Of a stretch of DNA of 53,335 nucleotides, positions 26,419 through 34,106 are shown one piece after another. The stretch is from Gemmatimonadota bacterium. GTDB taxonomy: Bacteria; Latescibacterota; UBA2968. A program made the translations under genes and the position numbers. Below the pieces are notes generated by a model. It had not been told where the DNA came from, searched no databases, and was given only the letters and a program-made list of their open reading frames with translations. The stretch is taken from NCBI GenBank assembly GCA_002727195.1, contig PBWH01000020.1, forward strand, positions 119,266 through 172,600. Direction: 5' to 3'. The number at the start of each line of letters is the position of its first letter. Position 1 is the first letter of the stretch.

Positions 26419-26797
26419 TCAACTCAGATCCGCCCTCATCTCAAGAATGAGTGAAGTTGTGGTGCACGTGGAGAGTCCGCTTCCCACCGAACCAGTCTCA
26501 GCCGAGAAAGTCGGCCAAGCGCACGAAGAGGAACTCCGAAAGCTGATGGTGAGCTACGTGCCGAGAGCGAGGGCGAGCAAAGGTCAGGCAAAGAGGGTTG
26601 ATCGCTTGCTGCAGAGCGCGGCGGCCCTTGTGGTACCAGCGTATTCCGACGACTTGAGATATCTAGACGCTCTCAATGTCGCGTATGAGGCGCTTCGCGA
26701 GTGCGACGAGTTCCAAGGTGCTTCTTGTAAGCAGTTTCTTCGGGAATATCTCAAGGTTCTTGGTGTCCATGTTTCCAGACTTGGGGCCGAACCTTGA
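26402..26797 (+). CDS. Hypothetical protein between deacetylase and formyltransferase
   Basis: I do not recognise this protein. The ATG at 26402 lies 17 bases inside the deacetylase gene and gives 131 residues; an ATG at 26447 (MSEVVVHVESPLP) is an alternative. It is soluble, with no membrane segment or signal peptide. The second half is largely helical in character (HEEELRKLMVSYV, KRVDRLLQSAAALVVPAY, YLDALNVAYEALREC) and has two Cys near the end. The stop overlaps the TTG of the formyltransferase (TTGA). The tight coupling on both sides suggests an accessory subunit or carrier for the same modification. That is inference. Confidence 0.6.
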   Translation: MVPPTSQLRSALISRMSEVVVHVESPLPTEPVSAEKVGQAHEEELRKLMVSYVPRARASKGQAKRVDRLLQSAAALVVPAYSDDLRYLDALNVAYEALRECDEFQGASCKQFLREYLKVLGVHVSRLGAEP

Positions 26798-27510
26798 CGG
26801 TCATTGCACTTTGCGAAACGCTGGGCAAGGCTGTCCACTTGTGGGCGGAAATGAGTTCAGTGAATGGCGTGGCGTGCCGTTTCCTTGTGTGCGACAACAG
26901 GTCCAAGCCATTGCAAGCAGTTGTGCAACACCTCAAAGATATCCTCCGGCTCCCTTTAAGGGGGAAAATTTTCTGCCTGGCCGGCCTATTGCGAGGCACT
27001 GTTTCACTGAAGTTTGCGCACCTTCATGATCCTCGAACAATTGACCTGCTGAGAAAATACGATGCAGACATAGCGTTGCACGGAATGAATGTCATCTATC
27101 GCCGCTCGATTTTGGATTGCTTCAAGATGGGTGTCCTGAACGCACATATCGGACTGCTACCTCGCTATCGCGGTCGCTCAGTGATGGAGTGGTCCATTCT
27201 TGAAGGGGCAGCTACGGGCATATCAGTTTTCTTCTTGGACGAAGGCATCGATACTGGACAACACATCGTCACTAGGGCGCAAATAGACGTGTCGCGATAC
27301 GCTTCGACTGTCGCGGCAAAGGATTTTCTACTGTCTTTGGATGCCCGATCATACCGGGATGCCATTCTAGCTCTTACGTCATCGGACTATGTCCCAGGTT
27401 CGCAGACTCTCGAAGAAGGCAAGCGTTACTACCCTATGTCTCGTCTTTTGACGGGAGTTGTTGACAGACATCTCTACTCTCTGAGCGACGGGGACACGAT
27501 GCGAGACTAG
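26794..27510 (+). CDS. Formyltransferase (Met-tRNA formyltransferase-like fold)
   Basis: A 238-residue protein carrying the catalytic part of the formyl_trans_N family. The key run VLNAHIGLLPRYRGRSVMEW at about residue 113 has the catalytic Asn and His and the LLPxYRG loop, and FFLDEGIDTGQHI at about 147 holds the catalytic Asp. These bind N10-formyl-tetrahydrofolate and transfer formyl to an amine. In sugar loci relatives N-formylate 4-amino or 3-amino sugars (VioF, WbkC, ArnA N-domain type), which fits the context better than tRNA. The C-terminal Met-tRNA-binding domain is absent. A TTG start overlaps the stop of the unknown gene. One sampled line is about 48 % GC. Confidence 0.85.
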   Translation: MTVIALCETLGKAVHLWAEMSSVNGVACRFLVCDNRSKPLQAVVQHLKDILRLPLRGKIFCLAGLLRGTVSLKFAHLHDPRTIDLLRKYDADIALHGMNVIYRRSILDCFKMGVLNAHIGLLPRYRGRSVMEWSILEGAATGISVFFLDEGIDTGQHIVTRAQIDVSRYASTVAAKDFLLSLDARSYRDAILALTSSDYVPGSQTLEEGKRYYPMSRLLTGVVDRHLYSLSDGDTMRD

Positions 27511-27787
27511 TTCTCCGTCCTGGCGATTCGGTGTCGAGTTAGGAAGGCTGCTCACCGGCTTTCAGCTCTTTCTGCGCCGCAAACGAGTACCTGGATACTG
27601 CAATAATTCTCTGGGGACTGAGACACGGTCACAAACCACACCAACCAGGAAGACGGCACTGCACCCGGTGGTGGAGGCCTTGGGTCGGGACCGATTGGAG
27701 TAAGGCCTTACCCTCAAACCTCTCGGACCTGGATTACACCATTGCCTCTGCAATGACCGCCAATATCACCGAAAAGGCAGGCTGCTT
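27511..27787. other. Intergenic stretch with two small palindromes
   Basis: No gene is supported in these 277 bases; short frames on both strands look like noise, although one + frame could be eroded coding sequence. It holds a perfect 12-base palindrome GTAAGGCCTTAC at 27700-27711. CATTGC and GCAATG, separated by CTCT, form a 6-bp hairpin at 27740-27755, 33 bases before the second asparagine synthetase gene. Either could be an operator or an mRNA structure. No convincing -35/-10 pair or T-run terminator was found. The stretch marks the right end of the lower-GC cassette. Confidence 0.3.
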
Positions 27788-29731
27788 GTGTGCGGGATCC
27801 TTGGATACGTTGTGAGATCGCCGAACGCCCCGGCCCTCGAGCCCGGGGTGGACGCGCTTGCCCATCGGGGCCCTGATGACGCGGGCGTCCTGTATCGGGA
27901 TTTCGAGACAGGCGCAGGAACCTACCGCGCGGGGTTCGGCCATCGGCGCCTCGCCATCCTCGACCTGTCGGCTGCAGGGCATCAGCCCATGCAGGGCACC
28001 ACGGCCGATGTCTGGATCACCTACAACGGTGAGGTCTACAACTTTCGGGAGCTGCGTAGTGAGCTACAAGGTCTTGGCCACGCTTTTTCCACGGAGACAG
28101 ATACAGAGGTCCTGATCCGGGCATACGAGGTGTGGGGGGCGGGATTCGTGGACCGTCTGGATGGCATGTTCGCGTTCGCGATCCTCGACCTGCGCGAGAA
28201 GCGAATCGTCCTCGCGAGGGATCGGCTCGGTATCAAGCCTCTGTATGTGGTCCCGGTCGGAGATGGCTTCGCGTTCGGCTCTGAGGTCCGAGGGCTGATC
28301 GATACCGGTCTCTACGAGGTCACGCCCAACTGGCCGGTGATGCTCTCTCATCTGTCCCTTCTATGGGCGCCCGAGCCGAAGACAGTGTTCGACGGTGTGG
28401 AGAAGGTGCCGGCTGGCGAATACTGGATATGGGAGAATGGCGACTTCGAGAGAACCAGGTACTGGGACATCGACCTAGCAGCAGAAGCGGATCACTCGGT
28501 CGAGGTGCTGGATGAGTTGCTTGGCAAGGCGGTTGAGAACCGGATGGTTAGTGACGTTCCGGTGGGATCCCTCTTGAGCGGAGGTCTCGACTCGAGCCTG
28601 ATCACCGCTCTGATGGCGCGTGAGGCAGGTCGAGGGCTGGACACCTACTCGATCGCTTTTCGAAGCGACGACCAGTCTTTCGAGGCGATGCCGCCAGACG
28701 CGCAGTATGCTCAACAGGTCGCCAACCGGCTTGAAACGAACCATCACGAGATCGAGATCAACCCCGATATCGCTGATCTGCTCCCTGCCTTACTGGGGCA
28801 TCTCGAGGAACCGATCGCGGACCCGGCGGCGATCAACACCTACTTGATCTGCAGAATGGCGCGCGATCGAGGTACCAAGGTCCTGCTGTCGGGAATGGGG
28901 GCCGACGAGATTTTTGGCGGGTATCGTAAGCACCTTTCGGTTCTGATCGCCGCCGCCTATCGCAAGGCCGTGCCGTCGGTCGTGCGGGACCAGGTGATTC
29001 ACCCGTTGATCGGGGCCCTGCCCGCAGGAGGACAAAAGAGCGGATATCGATACTTCCGATGGGCGAAACGATTTGCGGCAAGTGCTTCGCTCCCAGACGT
29101 GGATTGCTTTATCGGGAACTCCTCGTACTACCCCTGGCCCGACCTCGAGGATTTGCTTGAACCCGATCGGCGATCCGACTATGCGGATACCTATTCGGTC
29201 GAGAGTCACCGCCAACGGTTCGAGACGTCGGCGGACAGAGACCTGTTGACGCAGATGACCTACACGGACGCGAAGCTCTTTCTGGCCGGTCTGAACCTGG
29301 CCTACACCGATCGGGCGAGCATGGCGGCATCAGTCGAGGTTCGAGTACCATTCCTCGACCACCGGCTGGTGGACCTGGCGATCAACCTGCCGAGGAGACA
29401 GCGGATCCGTGGCGCCAAGCAGAAGTTGTTGTTGCGTCAGGTGGCCTACAAGTATCTGCCAAGGCAGATTGTCGATCGTCCCAAGGCACCATTCGGCGCG
29501 CCGCTCCGATCGTGGATGCGTCGAGATCTAAGACCCCTGCTCGAAGAGTATCTCTCAGAGAAGCGTATCAAGGAACGCGGCTACTTTCGCTACGAAGCCG
29601 TCAGGGCTATGATCGACGCAAACACCAGTGGCAGAGAGGATTATGCGCATAGGCTTTGGGGCCTGTTGACCATAGAGCTGTGGCATCGTATTTTCGTCGA
29701 CAAGGAAATCACACCCTCCCTCCCAAGCTAG
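27788..29731 (+). CDS. asnB: Second asparagine synthetase-type amidotransferase
   Basis: A 647-residue paralogue of the protein at 15330, with all parts present: Cys2 in CGILGYVV after the GTG start, HRGPDDAGVLYRD, HRRLAILDLSAAGHQPM, YNGEVYNFRELRSEL, the pyrophosphate loop LLSGGLDSSLITAL near residue 262, LLSGMGADEIFGGY, and VPFLDHRLVDLAINLP. The sequence differs widely from the first copy, so it is not a recent duplication. It probably amidates a different carboxyl on a uronic acid or other acidic sugar, using glutamine and ATP. It is followed 31 bases later by the ADH-Gfo fusion, a pairing I know from other glycan loci. Confidence 0.92.
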   Translation: MCGILGYVVRSPNAPALEPGVDALAHRGPDDAGVLYRDFETGAGTYRAGFGHRRLAILDLSAAGHQPMQGTTADVWITYNGEVYNFRELRSELQGLGHAFSTETDTEVLIRAYEVWGAGFVDRLDGMFAFAILDLREKRIVLARDRLGIKPLYVVPVGDGFAFGSEVRGLIDTGLYEVTPNWPVMLSHLSLLWAPEPKTVFDGVEKVPAGEYWIWENGDFERTRYWDIDLAAEADHSVEVLDELLGKAVENRMVSDVPVGSLLSGGLDSSLITALMAREAGRGLDTYSIAFRSDDQSFEAMPPDAQYAQQVANRLETNHHEIEINPDIADLLPALLGHLEEPIADPAAINTYLICRMARDRGTKVLLSGMGADEIFGGYRKHLSVLIAAAYRKAVPSVVRDQVIHPLIGALPAGGQKSGYRYFRWAKRFAASASLPDVDCFIGNSSYYPWPDLEDLLEPDRRSDYADTYSVESHRQRFETSADRDLLTQMTYTDAKLFLAGLNLAYTDRASMAASVEVRVPFLDHRLVDLAINLPRRQRIRGAKQKLLLRQVAYKYLPRQIVDRPKAPFGAPLRSWMRRDLRPLLEEYLSEKRIKERGYFRYEAVRAMIDANTSGREDYAHRLWGLLTIELWHRIFVDKEITPSLPS

Positions 29732-29762
29732 GTCCATTACTAATCCCACTCTTCGGTCCCAC

Positions 29763-31907
29763 GTGAAGCAAGTATTCCAGCACATGAACACCGGCGACCT
29801 CCTCGTTGAGGACGTCCCGCCGCCGCGTGTTGAGTCCAGAGGCTGTGTTGTCGCGAACGCCTTTTCTCTGATCAGTCCCGGTACCGAGCGGAACACGGTC
29901 CAGATGGCCCAGAAGAGTCTGGCCGGGAAGGCCCGGGCTCGACCCGACCTGGTGAAACAGGTTCTTGAGAGTGCAAAACGCGAAGGGATTGGCGCGACCG
30001 TCGCGAAGGTCCGGGATCGGCTCGACACAATAAAGCCTGTCGGATACAGTAGCGCCGGCGTTGTCGTGGAAGCGGGTGTGGAGGCGAACGGATTTCGACC
30101 GGGAGATCGGGTGGCCTGTGCGGGAGGCGGGTATGCCGTGCACGCCGAAGTGGTCTACGTGCCGCGTAACCTCTGTGCTCGGATCCCGGATGGAGTGTCA
30201 CTCGACGATGCAGCCTTCACGACGCTTGGGGCGATCGCCATGCACGGCGTCCGCCAGGCCGAGGCCGTGATCGGAGATCATGTTGTCGTGATCGGACTGG
30301 GACTCGTCGGCCAACTGGTCACGCAGATTCTGAAGGCAGCCGGATGTCAGGTTACGGGTATCGACTTGAACGATCAACGCTGTCAGTTGGCCGTGGACTA
30401 CGGTTCCGATCGTGTCGCAAAACCTGACGACGAACATACTGGTTTACAGGGCGCCGATTCGGTCATCGTTGCAGCCTCGACGTCCGACAGCGGGCCGGTA
30501 GACCTGGCCGCTCGGCTATGTCGTGATCGGGGACGCGTGGTGGTGGTGGGTGCCGTCGGCATGGAACTGAATCGCGAGCCGTTCTACGCGAAGGAGATCG
30601 AGCTCCGGCTTTCGCGCTCTTACGGTCCCGGGAGATACGATCCTCAGTATGAGGAGCAAGGGGAGGACTACCCGATCGGCTACGTGCGCTGGACGGAACA
30701 GCGCAACATGTTGGCATTTCTTGATCTTCTGAAGGACAAGCGCGTCTCGATCGAACGTCTGGCTACCCATCGATACCCGGTCGATCAAGCGGGAGAGGCG
30801 TATCGACAGATCCAGGACAACCGGGACGCCATGGGTGTGTTGATCGAGTATCCCGAGTCTGCCTCAGCAGCAGTCTCCTCCCGGGTGGTCGTGCAGGCCT
30901 CTACCGGTAGCTCCAAGGATAGCGTCGGGATCGGGTTCATCGGTGCAGGCAACTTCGCGCAGGCGAATCTCCTTCCGCACCTGAAGTCCAGATCGGATGC
31001 AAAACTGTCCTGCGTCGTGACCCGGAGCGGTGGAAACGCACGTCAGGTCGCGAAGAAGAACGGGTTCGCGTCCTGTTCCACGGATGTCGCCGACCTGTTC
31101 TCTGACGAGGGGACCGACGCCGTGTTTGTCGCGACCCGGCACGGGACACACGCGAACCTCGTGGCCGAAGGTCTGAGGTCCGGCAAGCACGTGTTCGTGG
31201 AGAAGCCGCTGGCGCTCCGAGCCGAGGAGCTTTCCGATCTCGAATTGGCGTGGCCGGGTGATCGCGTCCTTCAAGTCGGCTTCAACCGCAGGTTCTCACC
31301 CCTCACCACGTGGGCGCTCGATCAAATCGGCCAGCGATCCGGGCCAATCTCCCTTCTCTACCGGGTGAATGCCGGGCCGCTCGACCCCCTACACTGGATT
31401 CACGATCCGGAGGAGGGCGGTGGTCGTATTCTCGGCGAGGTCTGTCACTTCGTCGACTTTGCCCACTTTGTGTTCGGCCGTCGCATCAGCCGAGTATCGG
31501 CTGTGTCGAGTCGGTCGGATGATGCCAGGATCGCGAGAGGGAACGTGGTCGTTGGGCTCGAGAGTGGGGAAGGTCACTCGGGCTCCATCGCCTATTTCGA
31601 CAGCGGGGATGCCGGCCTGGAAAAAGAGCGAATCGAACTGTATCGAGGCGGAATGACCGTGGTGATCGACGATTTTCGCCGTGGTTGGCTGTATGAGAAT
31701 GGACGAAAGTCTCCGGCAAAGGTCCAGGCGGGAAAAGGGTTCAAGGAGGAGGTCGATCTCTTTGTGGATGCCATCAAGCGCGGGTCACAGGGTCCCATCT
31801 CTTTCGAGGACCTGCTTCATTCGACTCGCGCCACGTTCGCCGTGGAAGCCTCGCTGAATGCAGGCGCGTCAGTCGATCCGGATACCGTCTCCATTGATCC
31901 GTCTTGA
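29763..31907 (+). CDS. Bi-domain oxidoreductase: zinc-type alcohol dehydrogenase fused to Gfo/Idh/MocA
   Basis: Two enzymes on one 714-residue chain. Residues 1-360 form a medium-chain dehydrogenase: SPGTERNTVQMAQ, VGYSSAGVVVEAG, FRPGDRVACAGGGYAVHAE, and a Rossmann VVVIGLGLVGQLVTQI near residue 181. The metal-binding Cys/His set is only partly evident. Residues about 385-714 form a Gfo/Idh/MocA protein with GIGFIGAGNFAQANLLPHL, TRHGTHANLV, VFVEKPLAL and GGGRILGEVCHFVDF. Such fusions recur in polysaccharide loci with heparinase-like genes. Their chemistry is not settled, but redox steps on one sugar are likely. The GTG at 29763 is preceded by only a weak ribosome site. Confidence 0.88.
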   Translation: MKQVFQHMNTGDLLVEDVPPPRVESRGCVVANAFSLISPGTERNTVQMAQKSLAGKARARPDLVKQVLESAKREGIGATVAKVRDRLDTIKPVGYSSAGVVVEAGVEANGFRPGDRVACAGGGYAVHAEVVYVPRNLCARIPDGVSLDDAAFTTLGAIAMHGVRQAEAVIGDHVVVIGLGLVGQLVTQILKAAGCQVTGIDLNDQRCQLAVDYGSDRVAKPDDEHTGLQGADSVIVAASTSDSGPVDLAARLCRDRGRVVVVGAVGMELNREPFYAKEIELRLSRSYGPGRYDPQYEEQGEDYPIGYVRWTEQRNMLAFLDLLKDKRVSIERLATHRYPVDQAGEAYRQIQDNRDAMGVLIEYPESASAAVSSRVVVQASTGSSKDSVGIGFIGAGNFAQANLLPHLKSRSDAKLSCVVTRSGGNARQVAKKNGFASCSTDVADLFSDEGTDAVFVATRHGTHANLVAEGLRSGKHVFVEKPLALRAEELSDLELAWPGDRVLQVGFNRRFSPLTTWALDQIGQRSGPISLLYRVNAGPLDPLHWIHDPEEGGGRILGEVCHFVDFAHFVFGRRISRVSAVSSRSDDARIARGNVVVGLESGEGHSGSIAYFDSGDAGLEKERIELYRGGMTVVIDDFRRGWLYENGRKSPAKVQAGKGFKEEVDLFVDAIKRGSQGPISFEDLLHSTRATFAVEASLNAGASVDPDTVSIDPS

Positions 31908-33078
31908 TTCGGTCTCGCGTCTCGAGTGGGTCTGTCGTCAGTTGCTCACGTCCGCTCGGGGCAACAACTACCTTGGGTTCGATCCCTATGACGGGCTGAA
32001 CAGTTCGCTTTTCGCCCGATCGGGACTGAGTGGATTCCGATACGCTCGAATCGCCTGGACCCAATTCAACAAGCACTTCCCCGCCAACATCCGATCCTGG
32101 GTCGGAACGAAACCGCACGTCAACCCGAAGGGGCTGGCGCTTTTTCTTTCGGGGGCGGTAGACCTGTCCCATCGTCGCCCTGATGTACTCCCCGATTGCG
32201 CTGATCTCACTGCACGTATTGAATCGACCATCAGCGAAGGCTACTCCGGGGCCTGCTGGGGATATCCGTTCCCTTGGCAGGGCAGATCCTTTTTCCTCCC
32301 GCGCCACACGCCCACCGTTGTTGCGACCGCCTATGTCGCATCCGCTCTGCTGGACTATTACAAGATGTCGAAACAGGAACGCTGGCTGAATCTCGCCCGG
32401 AGCGCGTGCGATTTCATTCTCCAGGACCTGAATCTGCAGGATGAGGGTGAAGGCATCTGCTTCTCTTACTCTCCGATCGACAACACCCGTGTCCATAACG
32501 CCAGCCTGCTCGGGGCGGCACTCCTTGCCCGGGTTGGCTCCATCAGTGAGGAGCAACTCCTGATCGATCGGGCGGTCGAGGCCGCGCGCTACACTGTCGG
32601 CCATCAGAACGCGGACGGCGCGTGGTTATACGGGAAGGATGTGAACCAGCGCTGGGTGGATCACTTCCACACAGGTTTTGTGTTGGACTGCCTGGATGGG
32701 ATCGCTCACGCCTCGCCCGAAGCGTTCATTATCGAGAGTGTCGAGCGCGGCTACGCGTTCTATCTCCGAAAGATGTTCACCTCAGAGGGTCGCCCCAAGT
32801 ACTATGCCGGGCAGACGAATCCTCTCGATGCGCACTGCTATGCTCAGGCAATCCTGACGCTTGCTCGTAAGTCGGACGCCCGGCTTGCGTGTCGGGTGGC
32901 CAGGTTTGCCGTGGCAGATCTGTGGAGGCCACAGGGCTACTTCGGCTACCAGCATCGCCGATACTACAGGAACCGAGTGTCCTATCTGCGGTGGAGTCAG
33001 GCGTGGATGTTCATGGCCTTCGCCCGGTTGAGCCGGGAGGTAGGAGACGTCGACGGATCGCTTGGGGGCGCGCGATGA
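31858..33078 (+). CDS. Alpha/alpha-barrel protein of polysaccharide loci (unknown role)
   Basis: A 406-residue soluble protein with repeating helical pairs of an (alpha/alpha) toroid, as in glycoside hydrolases, C5-epimerase C-domains and terpenoid cyclase-like folds. Recurrent elements include CWGYPFPWQGRSFFLPRHTP near residue 137, CFSYSPIDNTRVHNASLLG near 201, DGAWLYGKD and WVDHFHTGFVLDCLDGI near 257-285, and NPLDAHCYAQAI near 321. Relatives occur beside ADH-Gfo fusions and heparinase-like genes. Some databases misname them delta-aminolevulinate dehydratase. The ATG lies 50 bases inside the previous gene; a TTG at 31894 would shorten it by 12 residues. Sugar epimerase or hydrolase function is possible but unproven. 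Confidence 0.6.
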   Translation: MQARQSIRIPSPLIRLDSVSRLEWVCRQLLTSARGNNYLGFDPYDGLNSSLFARSGLSGFRYARIAWTQFNKHFPANIRSWVGTKPHVNPKGLALFLSGAVDLSHRRPDVLPDCADLTARIESTISEGYSGACWGYPFPWQGRSFFLPRHTPTVVATAYVASALLDYYKMSKQERWLNLARSACDFILQDLNLQDEGEGICFSYSPIDNTRVHNASLLGAALLARVGSISEEQLLIDRAVEAARYTVGHQNADGAWLYGKDVNQRWVDHFHTGFVLDCLDGIAHASPEAFIIESVERGYAFYLRKMFTSEGRPKYYAGQTNPLDAHCYAQAILTLARKSDARLACRVARFAVADLWRPQGYFGYQHRRYYRNRVSYLRWSQAWMFMAFARLSREVGDVDGSLGGAR

Positions 33079-34106
33079 TGCGGATCTGGATTGACATGGA
33101 CAATGCACCTCATGTGCCGTTGTTCCGGCCCGTGATCCGAGAGCTGGAGGGGCGAGGCCACGAGGTGTCGGTCACGCTTCGTGACTACGGCTACACGGCC
33201 GATCTCGCTCGACAGTCAGGGATATCCTACCACGCCGTTGGTTCCCATCCTGGCGCTAACCTGGTCCGGAAGGTGGCCAGCCTGGGCTGTAGGGCCCTGA
33301 GGCTGGCTTCGTGGGCGTGGCAACAGGACTTTGACCTCGCTTTGAGTCACGGTTCGCGGGGGCTCGTGCTGGCGGCGCGAATGATCTCTCTGCCTGCTGT
33401 CACGATGTTCGACTACGAACACGTCTCGTCTGGCCTGTTTCAGCGGTTTTCTTCCTTGCTTCTGCCCAAAGCGTTGGAAACCGTGTTCGATGGACCCAAT
33501 CTCAGCTTTTACCCCGGTTTCAAGGAGGAGATTTACCTCGGAGACTTCGAACCTTCGGCTAATCTCCATTCAGACCTCGATATTCCTCCAAATCGGACCG
33601 TCGTGCTGATTCGCCCGCCCGCCACGACCGCTCACTACCACGACAGCCGCAGCGAAGCAACATTGAAGGCTGTTTTGGACCGCATTTCGAGGTCAGAACA
33701 GGCCTTTGGCATCATCGTCCCCCGGACAGCGGTTCAGGGAGCGGCAGTATCGAAAATTTTGGAGAACCCATTGAATTTTCATATCTTAGAGTGTGCCGTA
33801 AATGGTTTGGATCTGATCTGGGCATCTGATCTGGTGGTGGGCGGCGGTGGAACGATGAATCGGGAGGCCGCGCTCCTTGGTGTGCCCGTGTACAGCATAT
33901 TTTCGGGCCCCGAAGGGACGATCGATCGGGAACTCGCTGATAGCGGTCTTCTCCACATCATTCGTCATCCCGAAGATGTGACAGCCATCAATGTCGAAGA
34001 TCGACCACGGCCCGATCATGAAGCCAACCGGGAGCGCGTTCGGATCCGGAGCCGCGAGCTTGTTTCACATGTCGCGGATGTCGTGGTTCGTGCGGCCTCA
34101 CGATGA
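33075..34106 (+). CDS. DUF354 family protein (GT-B-like, UDP-GlcNAc 2-epimerase fold)
   Basis: The 343-residue protein begins MMRIWIDMDNAPHVPLFRPV, then GHEVSVTLRDYGYTADL, the hallmark N-terminus of the DUF354 family, which shares the GT-B fold of UDP-GlcNAc 2-epimerases. The second half has VVGGGGTMNREAALLGVPVY near residue 255 and YSIFSGPEGTIDRELADSG. The family is found in archaeal and bacterial glycan loci, and glycosyltransferase activity is often assumed. The ATG at 33075 overlaps the preceding TGA (ATGATG), and a second ATG follows at 33078. The longer frame back to 32889 overlaps the upstream gene and is rejected. Confidence 0.8.
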   Translation: MMRIWIDMDNAPHVPLFRPVIRELEGRGHEVSVTLRDYGYTADLARQSGISYHAVGSHPGANLVRKVASLGCRALRLASWAWQQDFDLALSHGSRGLVLAARMISLPAVTMFDYEHVSSGLFQRFSSLLLPKALETVFDGPNLSFYPGFKEEIYLGDFEPSANLHSDLDIPPNRTVVLIRPPATTAHYHDSRSEATLKAVLDRISRSEQAFGIIVPRTAVQGAAVSKILENPLNFHILECAVNGLDLIWASDLVVGGGGTMNREAALLGVPVYSIFSGPEGTIDRELADSGLLHIIRHPEDVTAINVEDRPRPDHEANRERVRIRSRELVSHVADVVVRAASR

